NCBI RefSeq assembly: GCF_001720135.1
Contig: NZ_MCRJ01000021.1
Location: forward strand, 1-43,056
Direction of reading: 5' to 3'
DNA: 43,056 nt
Source of the DNA: Methylobrevis pamukkalensis
GTDB lineage: Bacteria; Pseudomonadota; Alphaproteobacteria; Rhizobiales; Pleomorphomonadaceae
The stretch's first letter is position 1. The number at the start of each line of letters is the position of its first letter. Under the pieces are notes generated by a model, which saw nothing but the letters and a program-made list of their open reading frames with translations, did not search any database and was not told the origin of the DNA. Shown one piece after another: positions 18,719 through 28,120 of this stretch. The translations under genes were made by a program, and so were the position numbers.

Positions 18719-19579
18719 ATGGACACGATCGAACAATCGGCCGCGCTCGATCCCGCACTGATCGGTGGCCGCGACCGGGCGAAATTCTTCCGGGCCGAGC
18801 GCCACGACCGGCTGGAAGGCCTGACGGCTGCCTTCCGCCGCCATCGCTACGAGCCGCACACCCACGACACCTACGTGGTCGGCATCATTCTCGCCGGCTG
18901 CGAGACCTGGCGGCTGAACGGCGTGCGCCACTATGCCGGGCCGGGCTCGCTCTGCTTCGTCAACCCGGGTGAGGTCCACGACGGGGAGCCGGCCGGGGAG
19001 GGCTATGCCTACCGGATGACCTATCCCTCGATCGACCTGCTGCGCAGCGTCGCCGCCGAGGTCACGGATCGGGACGACGCGGCCGCGCCGTATTTTGCCG
19101 CCTGCGTCGTGCCCGACCCGCAGGCGGCGCGGATGTTTCTGGACGCGCACCTGAAGCTGGAAGCCGACCCCGACGGTCTTGCCGGCGAGGAAGCCCTGGT
19201 GGAGGTCTACGCGCATCTGCTGCGCCGCCATGCCCGCCTCGACCGTCCCGCCGGCCGGCTTTCGGCCCACGGTCCCGCCATGCGCCGCGTGCGCGAGTTT
19301 CTCGACGCCTCGCTCGCGACCGATCCGGATCTCGGCCGTCTCGCCGAGCTTGCCGGCCTGTCGCGCGACCATCTGATCCGCCTGTTCAAGCGCGAGACCG
19401 GGCTGACGCCGCATGCCTATCTGATGGACGCCCGGGTGCGCGAGGCGCGGCGGCTGCTGGCGCGCGGCGAGGCGCCGGCCGACGTCGCGCTCGCCTGCGG
19501 CTTCTTCGACCAGAGCCATCTCAACCGCTGCTTCAAGCCGCGGGTCGGCACCGCACCGGGGGCTTACCGGCGCGGGTGA
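18719..19579 (+). CDS. AraC-family transcriptional regulator
   Basis: A 286-residue regulator with an N-terminal AraC-type cupin sensor (RYEPHTHDTYVVGIILAG and GSLCFVNPGEVHDG, about residues 42-90) and a C-terminal double helix-turn-helix (LAELAGLSRDHLIRLFKRETG and DVALACGFFDQSHLNRCFK, about 200-280). It lies 98 bases upstream of azlC-azlD in the same direction. AraC regulators of this shape are often found next to AzlC/AzlD exporters, so control of that pair is the best guess. The effector is unknown. A 7-base inverted repeat (18670-18676/18694-18700) lies just before the gene. Confidence 0.93.
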   Translation: MDTIEQSAALDPALIGGRDRAKFFRAERHDRLEGLTAAFRRHRYEPHTHDTYVVGIILAGCETWRLNGVRHYAGPGSLCFVNPGEVHDGEPAGEGYAYRMTYPSIDLLRSVAAEVTDRDDAAAPYFAACVVPDPQAARMFLDAHLKLEADPDGLAGEEALVEVYAHLLRRHARLDRPAGRLSAHGPAMRRVREFLDASLATDPDLGRLAELAGLSRDHLIRLFKRETGLTPHAYLMDARVREARRLLARGEAPADVALACGFFDQSHLNRCFKPRVGTAPGAYRRG

Positions 19580-19677
19580 GGTGAGGCGCGGGGCCTGGCC
19601 GCACGATCGATATCGTCCAAGAACGACAGGGGCGGCGGGCGTAGAAGGGCATCGACCCAACGACCCGGATCCCGCCG

Positions 19678-20397
19678 ATGACCGAGACTGCCCTGCCTGC
19701 CCGCCACATCGGCGACTTTCGTGCCGGGGTGATCGCGATCCTGCCGCTCGTCGTCGCCGTCATTCCCTTCGCGCTGATCCTCGGGGCCAACGGCGTGGCG
19801 CGCGGCCTGTCCGTGTCCGAGGTGGTGCTGATGAGCGCGCTGGTGTTTGCCGGCAGTTCGCAGTTCCTCGCCATCGACCTCTGGACCCATCCGGCGCCGG
19901 CCCTGTCGCTGGGCGCGACCGCGCTGCTGATCAACCTGCGCCATGTGCTGATGGGGGCCTCGCTGTCAGGCAAGCTGGACCGGTTTTCATCCGGTGGCAG
20001 GCTGCTGGCCGTGTTCTTCATGGCCGACGAGATCTGGGCGCTGGCCGAGCGTCGTGCGCTCGACCGGCCGCTGACGCCCGCCTTCTATGCCGGGCTCGCC
20101 GTGCCGCTCTATCTCAACTGGGTGCTGCTGACGGGGCTTGGCGCCGCGCTTGGCGGTCTTGTCGACGATCCGGCCGCCTTCGGCTTCGACTTTGCCTTCA
20201 CCGCCGTCTTCATCGGCCTTGTCGCCGGCTTCTGGAAGGGGCGGCAGAGCCTTGCCGTCGCGGCCGCCAGCGCGGCGGGGGCCATTGCGGTGCATGCGCT
20301 GGTGGAGGGCGCGTGGTTCGTGATCGCCGGCGCGCTGGCCGGTGTCACGGTCGCCGCCCTCACCGCCGGTCCCGACAAGGTGGAGGCACGGCCATGA
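19678..20397 (+). CDS. azlC: AzlC-family exporter, large subunit
   Basis: A 239-residue inner-membrane protein of the AzlC family, which with a small AzlD partner exports branched-chain amino acids or related compounds. Recognisable family segments are FRAGVIAILPLVVAVIPFALI, VFAGSSQFLAIDLW, LLINLRHVLMGASLS and ADEIWAL, with about seven hydrophobic helices. Its stop overlaps the start of azlD (ATGA), the standard translational coupling of this pair. The upstream AraC gene probably controls it. Confidence 0.92.
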   Translation: MTETALPARHIGDFRAGVIAILPLVVAVIPFALILGANGVARGLSVSEVVLMSALVFAGSSQFLAIDLWTHPAPALSLGATALLINLRHVLMGASLSGKLDRFSSGGRLLAVFFMADEIWALAERRALDRPLTPAFYAGLAVPLYLNWVLLTGLGAALGGLVDDPAAFGFDFAFTAVFIGLVAGFWKGRQSLAVAAASAAGAIAVHALVEGAWFVIAGALAGVTVAALTAGPDKVEARP

Positions 20398-20693
20398 CCT
20401 TCGATCCCGCGACGCTCTCCGCCATCCTCGCCATGGCGCTTGCCACGTACCTCACGCGCGTCGGTGGCCTCTGGCTCGCCGGCCGCATTCCCTCGTCCGG
20501 CCGTGTCCGCGCCGCGCTCGATGCCCTGCCGATCGCGGTCCTTGTCGCGGTGATCGCCCCCAGCGCCACCGCCGGCCCGGCCGAGATCGTTGCGGCGCTG
20601 GTTGCGATCCTCGCGGTCCGGCGGCTGCCGCTGCTCGCCGTCGTCGTCCTCGCGGTCGCGTGCGTGGTGGCGCTGCGGGCGCTGGGCGGCTGA
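20394..20693 (+). CDS. azlD: AzlD-family exporter, small subunit
   Basis: A 99-residue, almost entirely hydrophobic protein with three to four helices: TYLTRVGGLWLAGRIP, ALDALPIAVLVAVIAPS and LPLLAVVVLAVACVVALRAL match the AzlD small partner of AzlC. The ATG overlaps the azlC stop by four bases. No frame problem. Confidence 0.9.
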   Translation: MTFDPATLSAILAMALATYLTRVGGLWLAGRIPSSGRVRAALDALPIAVLVAVIAPSATAGPAEIVAALVAILAVRRLPLLAVVVLAVACVVALRALGG

Positions 20694-20696
20694 TCC

Positions 20697-20715
20697 CGGC
20701 GCAGCCAATGCGCCG
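20697..20715 (+). terminator. Hairpin just after azlD
   Basis: CGGCGCA (20697-20703) and TGCGCCG (20709-20715) make a perfect 7-base stem with loop GCCAA, starting four bases after the azlD stop. No T run follows; a probable end of the araC-azlCD unit. Confidence 0.45.
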
Positions 20716-20923
20716 TGACAAATCAAGGACAAGGCCTGTCATAAATCTGAGACTGGAATCGCATTACATGCCCTCATCTTGATCGACCCTCGGTTCCGCA
20801 GTCGTCGACCGGACAAGGCGTGAAGAGGCGCATCGATCGCAAGCATCGCGTGGTCATGTCGTCCTCCGGATGTCTTGTCCTGCGGTCGCGAACGGGAAGC
20901 CGACGGCTCCGATGGAAAGCGGC

Positions 20924-21727
20924 ATGACGACGTCTCAGGAAGCGCGGCACTACCGGGCAATCTTTCTGTCCGACATCCACCTCGGCACCCGGGGCTGCCA
21001 GGCGGATCTTCTCCTCGACTTCATGCGCCTGCATGACGCCGAGACGATCTATCTCGTCGGCGACATCATCGACGGCTGGCGGCTGAAGCGCGCCTGGTAC
21101 TGGAGCCAGGCCCACAACGACGTGGTGCAGAAGCTGCTGCGCAAGGGCCGCAAGGGCGCGCGCATCATCTACCTGCCGGGCAATCACGACGAGTTCCTGC
21201 GCGACTATGTCGGCACCCATTTCGGCGGCGTGGAGGTCGTCGACACGGCGATCCACGAGACCGCCGACGGCCGCCGCCTGCTGATCATCCACGGCGACCA
21301 GTTCGACGTCGTGGTGCGCCACGCCAAGTGGCTCGCCTTCCTCGGCGACTGGGCCTATGTCAGCGCGCTCAATCTCAACACGGTGCTGAACACCATCCGC
21401 CGCAAGCTGGGCTTTCCCTACTGGTCGCTGTCGGCCTGGGCCAAGCTCAAGGTGAAGAACGCGGTCAACTTCATCGGCGCCTTCGAGCAGGCGCTGTCGG
21501 GCGAGGCGCGGCGGCTGGGGGCCGACGGCGTGGTCTGCGGCCACATCCACCACGCCGCCATCCGCGACATCGACGGCATCCAGTATCTCAACACCGGCGA
21601 CTGGGTAGAAAGCTGCACGGCGCTGGTCGAGCATCACGACGGCCGGCTGGAGATCATCCGCTGGACGCGGATCACCGAGACCGTGCCGCTGCTGGCGGCG
21701 CCAGCTTCGGCGCAGGCGGCCGCATGA
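20924..21727 (+). CDS. LpxH-like metallophosphoesterase (UDP-2,3-diacylglucosamine diphosphatase family)
   Basis: A 267-residue calcineurin-like phosphoesterase. All metal-ligand motifs are present in order: FLSDIHLG (D-x-H), LVGDIIDGW, LPGNHDEF (GNHD), IIHGDQFD and VCGHIHHAAI (GHxH). The tract GFPYWSLSAWAKLKVKNAVNFI is typical of the subgroup usually annotated as UDP-2,3-diacylglucosamine diphosphatase. Many alphaproteobacteria use LpxI for that step of lipid A synthesis, so the true substrate could be another phospholipid or sugar phosphate. The start at ATG 20924 is chosen for GGAAAG at 20914-20919. Its stop overlaps the next glycosyltransferase (ATGA), which suggests a joint role in lipid glycosylation. 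Confidence 0.85.
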   Translation: MTTSQEARHYRAIFLSDIHLGTRGCQADLLLDFMRLHDAETIYLVGDIIDGWRLKRAWYWSQAHNDVVQKLLRKGRKGARIIYLPGNHDEFLRDYVGTHFGGVEVVDTAIHETADGRRLLIIHGDQFDVVVRHAKWLAFLGDWAYVSALNLNTVLNTIRRKLGFPYWSLSAWAKLKVKNAVNFIGAFEQALSGEARRLGADGVVCGHIHHAAIRDIDGIQYLNTGDWVESCTALVEHHDGRLEIIRWTRITETVPLLAAPASAQAAA

Positions 21728-22758
21728 CACGGATCACGATCGTCACCGATGCCTGGCACCCGCAGGTCAACGGCGTGGTGAGATCGATCGAGCGCACCAA
21801 TGCCGAACTTGAGCGCATGGGCGTCACCGTGACCATGCTGACGCCACTGGCCTTCAGGACCATCCCGTGTCCGACCTACCCGGAAATCCGGCTGTCGCTG
21901 ACGCTGCCGGGGCGCTTTGCCCGGGAGATCGCCAAGGGCCAGCCGTCCTACGTCCACATCGCCACCGAGGGGCCGCTCGGCATCTATGCCTGCCGCTGGT
22001 GCCGCAAGACCGGCACTCCCTACACGACGAGCTACCACACCCGCTTTCCCGAATATGTCTCGGCGCGGCTGCCGATCCCGCAAAGCTGGCTCTATGCCCT
22101 GATGCGGCGGTTTCACAACAGCAGCGAAGGCTGCATGGTGGCGACCGACAGCCTCGCCCGCGATCTCAGGGCGCGGGGCTTCCGCAACCTGATGCGCTGG
22201 TCGCGCGGGATCGACGCCGAGCTGTTCCGCCCGCGGCCCGACAGCATCCTCGACCTGCCGCGCCCGATCTTCATGAATGTCGGCCGCGTCTCGGTGGAAA
22301 AGAATCTGGCCGCCTTTCTCGACCTCGACCTGCCCGGCACCAAGGTGGTCGTCGGCGACGGGCCGATGCTGGAGGCGATGCGGCGCCGCTATCCGGACGT
22401 CGTGTTCACCGGCGCGAAATTCGGCGAGGAACTCGCCCGCCACTATGCGGCCGCCGACGTCTTCGTCTTCCCGAGCCGCACCGACACCTTCGGCAACGTG
22501 CTGCTCGAAGCGCTCGCCTCCGGCCTGCCGGTCGCGGCCTTTCCGGTGATGGGGCCGGCCGACATCATCGGCGACCATCCGGTCGGCGTCCTCGACGAGG
22601 ACCTGCGCAAGGCCGCGCTCGGCGCCCTCGGCGTGTCCCGCGAAGCCTGCCGCCGCCATGCGCTGACCTATTCCTGGGCGGCGAGCGCCCGGCAGTTCCT
22701 GACCAACATCCGCCTTGCCAACGGCGAGGACGTCGGGCAACCCTTGGCCGCCATCTGA
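21724..22758 (+). CDS. GT4-family glycosyltransferase
   Basis: A 344-residue GT-B glycosyltransferase. The N-terminal half has VTDAWHPQVNGVVRSIE, HIATEGPLGIYACRWC and SYHTRFPEYVSAR; the C-terminal half has NVGRVSVEKN, VVVGDGPM, FVFPSRTDTFGNVLLEALASGLPV with the GT4 E-x7-E motif. This layout is close to lipid-directed GT4 enzymes (MgtA, SqdX or DgdA type) that transfer a sugar to a membrane lipid; acceptor and sugar cannot be told from sequence. It overlaps the phosphoesterase by four bases. Confidence 0.85.
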   Translation: MTRITIVTDAWHPQVNGVVRSIERTNAELERMGVTVTMLTPLAFRTIPCPTYPEIRLSLTLPGRFAREIAKGQPSYVHIATEGPLGIYACRWCRKTGTPYTTSYHTRFPEYVSARLPIPQSWLYALMRRFHNSSEGCMVATDSLARDLRARGFRNLMRWSRGIDAELFRPRPDSILDLPRPIFMNVGRVSVEKNLAAFLDLDLPGTKVVVGDGPMLEAMRRRYPDVVFTGAKFGEELARHYAAADVFVFPSRTDTFGNVLLEALASGLPVAAFPVMGPADIIGDHPVGVLDEDLRKAALGALGVSREACRRHALTYSWAASARQFLTNIRLANGEDVGQPLAAI

Positions 22759-22803
22759 CCGGCGGGGCGGCGCCCGCTGCCCGACCGTTGCGGAGTGCCT
22801 GCC

Positions 22804-23769
22804 TTGGATCTGCCCGTCTTTGCCGACATCGAGGCCGCCGCCCGCCGCATCGCCGCCGAGGCGGTCGTGACCCCGCTGCTGCGTGTGTTCGACCGGACCG
22901 ACGGGCGGCTGTTCGTCAAGGCCGAGTGCCTGCAGCGCACCGGCTCGTTCAAGTTCCGCGGCGCCTTCAACCGCCTGTCGATGATCCCGCAGGACCGGCG
23001 CGCGGCCGGCGTCGTCGCCTGTTCGTCGGGCAACCACGCCCAGGGCGTTGCGGCGGCGGCGAAGATCCTCGGCATGCCCGCGGTGATCGTGATGCCGTCC
23101 GACGCCCCGGCGGTGAAGGTCGCCAACACCCGCGGCTATGGCGCGGAGGTGGTGCTCTACGACCGCCTGACCGACGACCGCGAGGCGATCGCCCGGGCGA
23201 TCGAGACCGAACGCGGGTCCACCTTCGTCCACCCCTTCGACGATCCGGGCGTGATGGCCGGCCAGGGCACGGCAGGGCTGGAACTCTGCCGCCAGCTTGC
23301 CGAGATCGGCCTCGTGCCGGATGCGGTGGTGGTCAACGCCAGCGGCGGCGGTCTCACCGCCGGCATCGCCACGGCGCTCGAGACGCTGGCCCCTGACTGC
23401 GCACTCCACACCGCCGAGCCGGCCGGCTTCGACGACCACGCCCGCTCGATCGCGGCCGGCGAACGGGTCGGCAACACCGCGCGCGGCGGCTCGATCTGCG
23501 ACGCGCTGCTGGCCGACCGCCCCGGCATCGGCACCTTCGCGATCAACAGCCGGCGCGTTCACTCCGGCGTCAGCGTGTCGGACGAGGAGGCGCTGGACGC
23601 CGTCGCCTTTGCCGCGCGGCGGCTGAAGCTTGTCGCCGAGCCGGGCGGGGCGGTGGCGCTCGCCGCCGTGCTCACCGGCAAGATCGACCTTGCCGGACGG
23701 ACCGTGGTGGTGCTGCTCACCGGCGGGAATGTCGACGACGCGATGCTGACCGCCGCGCTCGCCCGCTGA
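22804..23769 (+). CDS. Threonine/serine dehydratase (serine racemase type)
   Basis: A PLP enzyme of fold type II that deaminates threonine or serine (or racemises serine). Landmarks: [14 protein letters not shown] with the PLP lysine (about residue 56), [27 protein letters not shown] for phosphate binding and LLTGGNVD near the end. At 321 residues it has no ACT-type regulatory domain, so it belongs to the catabolic/serine-racemase-like group rather than biosynthetic IlvA. The start is uncertain: TTG 22804 has GGAG (22792-22795) at good spacing; GTG 22795 is in frame but overlaps that site. It lies 45 bases after the glycosyltransferase. Confidence 0.88.
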   Translation: MDLPVFADIEAAARRIAAEAVVTPLLRVFDRTDGRLFVKAECLQRTGSFKFRGAFNRLSMIPQDRRAAGVVACSSGNHAQGVAAAAKILGMPAVIVMPSDAPAVKVANTRGYGAEVVLYDRLTDDREAIARAIETERGSTFVHPFDDPGVMAGQGTAGLELCRQLAEIGLVPDAVVVNASGGGLTAGIATALETLAPDCALHTAEPAGFDDHARSIAAGERVGNTARGGSICDALLADRPGIGTFAINSRRVHSGVSVSDEEALDAVAFAARRLKLVAEPGGAVALAAVLTGKIDLAGRTVVVLLTGGNVDDAMLTAALAR

Positions 23770-23923
23770 CGCCCGCATGGGGGCTCGGCCGGCTTCAGAT
23801 TTATTTAATCGATTTGACGAAGAGTTTTCCGCAGAGAAGCCCGCCGCGCGCCTCCGTGGGGAGGTGAGCGCCTTCGACGCCGGCTGGCCGTCGGACCCCC
23901 TGCCGGGCCTCGCCAGGAGTGAC

Positions 23924-25939
23924 ATGACCTCTTTCATCGCGAACCGCCCCATCGGCACCAAGATCATCGCCGGCTTTGCCGTCGTCCTCCTGCTGATGGT
24001 GGCTGGCGCGGGCGCAACGCGACTGGCCTTCGACGGTTTTGCCGCGGCCTTCGAGGCACAGCGGCAGCGGGCGGCCGAGATGGATGCCGCCCGTGAGGTC
24101 GGGCTCTACTTCCAGGACCTGAGGGGCCGGATCACCAGCTACATCCAGACCGGCGACGCCGAGATGAAGTCGGAGACCGACAGCCTGCTGTGGAGTGCGC
24201 AGGACGTGCTCGACCGCAGTCTGGAGGCCGTGCGCGACGACGGACGCCGCGCGCTGATCGCCGGCATCGCCGAGAATTTCATGAGCTACAGCGGCGAGTG
24301 GATGAGCGTCGCCGCGCTGAAGGAAGACCAGGTCGAACTTGCCGCCGCGCTCGGCCCCGCCGGAACCAAGCTGCGGATGGACGTGCAGTTTCTCGCCAGC
24401 ACGCTGGAGAAGTCGGGCCGGCCGGAGCTGCTGCCGATCGCGGCCAAGGCGATGGAGCAGGCGACCAATGCGCAGCTTGCCGCGATGCGGCTCGGGGGTG
24501 CCGACGATGCGGCGGCGCTCGCCGAGGCCGATGCCGGGGTGAACGGCCTCGCGATGCGGCTGAAGCTCGTCACCAAGGCGCTGCCGGGTGGCCAGGAGGC
24601 CGGGCAGGTCGACAAGATCCTCGCCGCCGCGGGCCGCTATCAGGAGAGCTATCGGCGTGCCGCCGAACTGTCCGCCGAACTCGACCAGCGGGTTGCCGGG
24701 GCCCTTGCGGAGCGCGGCACGACCATCGCCAGCCTTGTCGACCGGATCCGCGAGTCGGCGGCGGCGGATGTCGCCACGGCCGCCGAGGAAACCCGGGTGA
24801 TGATCACGCGCACCAACGAGGGTCTGATCGGCGGCGCCGTGCTGGCGCTGCTGCTCGGCACCGGCCTTGCCCTGCTGATCGGCCGCTCGATCTCCCGTCC
24901 GGTGGTGGCCCTGTCGCAGGCGATGCAGCAGATCGCCGACGGCGATCTCGAGACGCAGGTGCCGGGCGAGGGCCGGCGCGACGAGGTCGGCCGCATGGCC
25001 GGCACGCTGCGCACCTTCAAGGACGGCCTGGCCGAGAGCGCCGCGATGCGCCGCCGCCAGGAGGAAACCGCGCATGCCGCCGAAGAGGATCGCCGCCGCG
25101 AGATGGCCCGCCTTGCCGCCACCTTCGAGGACACTGTCGGCGGCATCGCCCACATGCTCGCCGCGTCCGCCACCCAGCTCCAGTCCTCGGCCTCGGTGAT
25201 GTCGGCCTCGTCGGAAGAGGTGACGGCGCAGTCGTCGGCGGTGGCAGAGGCGTCCGGCACCGCCTCGGCCAACGTCGGCACCGTGGCCGCCGCCGCCGAG
25301 GAACTCTCGTCGTCGATCTCGGAGATCGCCCGGCAGGTGGCCGAGCAGTCGAGCGTGGCGGTCGAGGCCGTGCAGCAGGCCGAGCGGACGGCCGCCAAGG
25401 TGCGCGATCTCGCGGACGCAGCGCAGAAGATCGGCATGGTGGTCGAGCTCATCAACACGATCGCCGCCCAGACCAACCTGCTCGCCCTCAACGCCACGAT
25501 CGAGGCGGCCCGGGCCGGCGAGGCGGGCAAGGGCTTTGCGGTGGTGGCGGCCGAGGTCAAGCAGCTCGCCGAGCAGACCGCGCGGGCGACCTCGGAAATC
25601 GCCACGCAGGTGGCCGGCATCCAGACCTCGACCGAGGAATCGACCGCCGCCATTGCGGCCATCACCGCGGTCATCGGCCGGATGAATTCGGTGTCGGAGG
25701 CCATCTCGGATGCGGTCGACCAGCAGGGTCAGGCGACGCAGGAAATCGCCAGCAGCGTCGACCAGGCCGCGATGGGGACGTCGGCGGTCTCGGCCAACAT
25801 CGACCTCGTCAACGTGGCGGCGGTGAAGTCCGCCGATGCGGCGGCCCAGGTGCTGACGGCCTCCAACGCCCTTGCCGACCAGTCGCGGCGGCTGCAGAGC
25901 GAACTCGACGGCTTCCTCGACACGATCCGGGCGGCCTGA
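23924..25939 (+). CDS. Methyl-accepting chemotaxis protein, large periplasmic sensor
   Basis: A 671-residue chemoreceptor. Transmembrane helix 1 is at about residues 12-33; a ~265-residue helical periplasmic domain follows (longer than in the receptor at 9546, of the helical-bimodular size class), transmembrane helix 2 at about 303-323, HAMP to about 375, and a signalling hairpin with [20 protein letters not shown] around residue 522. ATG 23924 is chosen for AGGAG seven bases upstream; an in-frame upstream extension to 23777 is hydrophilic and not family-like. An AT-rich patch at about 23805-23830 probably holds the promoter. There is no C-terminal CheR-docking pentapeptide. Confidence 0.95.
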   Translation: MTSFIANRPIGTKIIAGFAVVLLLMVAGAGATRLAFDGFAAAFEAQRQRAAEMDAAREVGLYFQDLRGRITSYIQTGDAEMKSETDSLLWSAQDVLDRSLEAVRDDGRRALIAGIAENFMSYSGEWMSVAALKEDQVELAAALGPAGTKLRMDVQFLASTLEKSGRPELLPIAAKAMEQATNAQLAAMRLGGADDAAALAEADAGVNGLAMRLKLVTKALPGGQEAGQVDKILAAAGRYQESYRRAAELSAELDQRVAGALAERGTTIASLVDRIRESAAADVATAAEETRVMITRTNEGLIGGAVLALLLGTGLALLIGRSISRPVVALSQAMQQIADGDLETQVPGEGRRDEVGRMAGTLRTFKDGLAESAAMRRRQEETAHAAEEDRRREMARLAATFEDTVGGIAHMLAASATQLQSSASVMSASSEEVTAQSSAVAEASGTASANVGTVAAAAEELSSSISEIARQVAEQSSVAVEAVQQAERTAAKVRDLADAAQKIGMVVELINTIAAQTNLLALNATIEAARAGEAGKGFAVVAAEVKQLAEQTARATSEIATQVAGIQTSTEESTAAIAAITAVIGRMNSVSEAISDAVDQQGQATQEIASSVDQAAMGTSAVSANIDLVNVAAVKSADAAAQVLTASNALADQSRRLQSELDGFLDTIRAA

Positions 25940-26028
25940 GGCCGGCTCCGGGACAGGGATTTTTCGGCGGCAGCATTTTTTCTCGCGGGCCGAGGGATTA
26001 CATCACCTCCGACACGCGTATACGGGAC

Positions 26029-26565
26029 ATGAAGCTGCCGAAGCCGGTCGATCTGACACTCCACACCGAAGCGATGCTGCGCTATGCGCGGACGCTTGCG
26101 CGCGGCGATCATGCCGCCGCGGAGGACATGGTCGGCGATGCGCTGGTGCGGGCGCTGGAGGCCGAAGCGACCTTCCGCCAGGGCGGAAACCTGCGCGGCT
26201 GGCTGCTGTCCATCCTCCACAACACCTTCGTCTCGGCCCGGCGCCGCGCGGCGTCCGAGCAGCGCCGCCGCGAGGGCCTTGCTGCCGTCGGCGAGGCCAG
26301 CATGCCGCCGCCGCAGGAAGGACGCGTGCGCCTGTCGCAGCTCGCCGAGGCCTTCGAGCGCCTGCCGGACGAGCAGCGCCAGGTGCTGCATCTCGTCGCC
26401 GTGGAGGGGCTCGCCTATCAGGACGCCGCCGACATCCTCGGCATTCCGGTCGGCACGCTGATGTCCCGGCTTGGCCGGGCCCGCGCGGCGCTGCGTCGCT
26501 GGGAAGAGGGCGGAGGGGCCGTCCGGCCGTCACTCAGGATCGTGGGAGGAACCGATGGAGGATAG
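26029..26565 (+). CDS. ECF-type RNA polymerase sigma factor
   Basis: A 178-residue extracytoplasmic-function sigma factor. Region 2 (about residues 10-75: MLRYARTLARGDHAAAEDMVGDALVRALE, FRQGGNLRGWLLSILHNTF) recognises the -10 element; region 4 (about 105-160: LAEAFERLPDEQRQVLHLVAVEGLAYQDAADILGIPVGTLMSRLGRAR) binds the -35 element. ATG 26029 is chosen because it gives the complete region 2; a clear ribosome-binding site is lacking. It overlaps the anti-sigma gene by 11 bases, the usual coupling. The sequence before it (TTTTTCGGCGG, TATACGGGAC) may hold a self-regulated promoter. Confidence 0.92.
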   Translation: MKLPKPVDLTLHTEAMLRYARTLARGDHAAAEDMVGDALVRALEAEATFRQGGNLRGWLLSILHNTFVSARRRAASEQRRREGLAAVGEASMPPPQEGRVRLSQLAEAFERLPDEQRQVLHLVAVEGLAYQDAADILGIPVGTLMSRLGRARAALRRWEEGGGAVRPSLRIVGGTDGG

Positions 26566-27316
26566 ACGCCCCGTCACCGACGACGATCTCCATGCCTATG
26601 TCGACGACCAGCTCGATCCCGCCCGCCGGCTGGACGTGGAGGAATATCTCGCCTCCCGTCCGGAGAAGGCCGCCGAGGTGATGGCCGATCTGGCCCGCCG
26701 CGACGGGTTGCGCGAGATGTTCGGCGGTCCGGTCGAGGTTCCCCCGGCGCTCCGGTCGAAGGCCGCCGCCGTCGAGGCGGGGATCGTCAGCCGCTCCACG
26801 CGCCGCCGCTTCGGGCGGGTCGCGGCTGCCGCCGTGCTCGTCGCGTCCGGCTGGCTCGCCCATGCGGCCGTCTGGGCACCGTCGACGAGCATCGCCGCGG
26901 CGCCGCCGCCGTCCTTCGTGGAGGATGCGACCCACGCCTACCGCACCGCGCTCCTGCGCTCGCAGCTGAAGTCGCAGCCCGATGTCTCGGACTTCGACCG
27001 GCAGGAGCTGGTGCTCGGCACCGGGATCGAACTGCCGGCCTTTCCCGACGACTGGAAAGTCCGCGACATCCAGGTGTTTCCGGCCCGGGAGGGCCATTCG
27101 ATCGAGGTCGCGCTCGACACGCCCGACCATGGGCCCCTGTTCCTGTTCGCCGCCTCCGTCGCCCGCTTCGATGTTGCCGCGCCGTCCGCCACCCCCACCG
27201 AGGCGGGCAATTCCGTCTACTGGCAGGTCGGCAACAGCGCCTATGTTCTGTCCGGCACCCTGCCGGAACAGGTGATCGCGCGGGAAGCCGTGCTTCTCGC
27301 GACCAGCTTCAACTGA
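26555..27316 (+). CDS. Anti-sigma factor (membrane-anchored)
   Basis: A 253-residue protein with an N-terminal anti-sigma-like domain (TDDDLHAYVDDQLDPARRLDVEEYL, about residues 8-32), one transmembrane helix at about 89-109 (VAAAAVLVASGWLAHAAVW) and a C-terminal periplasmic domain of about 140 residues. The zinc-binding H-x3-C-x2-C motif of ZAS anti-sigma factors is absent. It should hold the ECF sigma factor at the membrane until an envelope signal releases it. A strong GGGAGGA ribosome-binding site precedes ATG 26555, inside the sigma gene. BI-1 follows after 19 bases. Confidence 0.88.
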   Translation: MEDRRPVTDDDLHAYVDDQLDPARRLDVEEYLASRPEKAAEVMADLARRDGLREMFGGPVEVPPALRSKAAAVEAGIVSRSTRRRFGRVAAAAVLVASGWLAHAAVWAPSTSIAAAPPPSFVEDATHAYRTALLRSQLKSQPDVSDFDRQELVLGTGIELPAFPDDWKVRDIQVFPAREGHSIEVALDTPDHGPLFLFAASVARFDVAAPSATPTEAGNSVYWQVGNSAYVLSGTLPEQVIAREAVLLATSFN

Positions 27317-27335
27317 CCACGGTCAAGGAGAGATC

Positions 27336-28060
27336 ATGATCGATCGCAATTCTGCCTATTCCCCACGTTCAGGGTTCGGCCGTGCCGTCGGCGCCGAATT
27401 CGACGAGGGCCTGCGCCGCCACATGCTGCGCGTCTACAACTACATGGGCCTCGGCCTTGCCATCACCGGCATCGTGGCGATGATCGTCGCCTCGCAGCCG
27501 GCGATCTACGTGCCGATCTTCTCCACCCCGCTGAAGTGGGTGGTGATGCTGGCCCGCTCGCCTTCGTGTTCTTCTTCTCGTTCCGCTTCGAGCAGATGTC
27601 GACCTCGACGGCCATGACCATGTTCTGGCTGTTCAGCGCGATCATGGGTCTGTCGATGGCGTCGGTGTTCCTGGTGTTCACCGGGGCGTCGATCGCGCGC
27701 ACCTTCTTCATCACCGCCTCGATGTTCGGCGCCGTCAGCCTCTACGGCTACACGACCAAGGCCGACCTCTCGAAGATGGGCTCGTTCCTGATGATGGGCC
27801 TGATCGGCCTGATCATCGCCAGCGTCGTGAACATTTTCCTCGGTTCGAGCGCTCTCCAGTTTGCGATCTCGGCGATCGGCGTGCTGGTGTTCACCGGCCT
27901 CACCGCCTGGGACACCCAGCGCATCAAGGAGACCTATGCGGAGCACTACGGCGAGGACGCCAACCAGAAGATCGCGGTCTTCAGCGCCCTGTCGCTCTAC
28001 CTGAACTTCATCAACCTCTTCCAGATGCTGCTCTACTTCACCGGGCAGCGCGAGGAGTGA
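27336..28060 (+). CDS. Bax inhibitor-1 / YccA family membrane protein (frame break near 27554)
   Basis: A BI-1-family protein of seven membrane helices; bacterial members act as pH-sensitive calcium leak channels or modulators of membrane proteases. The N-terminus (LRRHMLRVYNYMGLGLAITG) and the later part (FWLFSAIMGLSMASVFLVFTG, GYTTKADLSKMGSFL, AWDTQRIKETY, ALSLYLNFINLFQMLL) are in different frames. The break sits in VVMLA; one added C (GCC-CCG-CTC) near 27554 gives VVMLAPLAFVFFFSFR and 241 residues. A strong AAGGAGAG precedes the ATG. It lies 19 bases after the anti-sigma gene, so it is probably in the same transcript. Confidence 0.92.
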
Positions 28061-28120
28061 GACTTCGACGCCGGCGGGTGGCCTGCGCCGTCCGCGGCCG
28101 GCTTTCCAGGGAGACACTGA

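Noticed and set aside
21634..23967. A 777-residue open frame on the minus strand
   Set aside because: Antisense to the glycosyltransferase and dehydratase genes; composition is that of a shadow frame.
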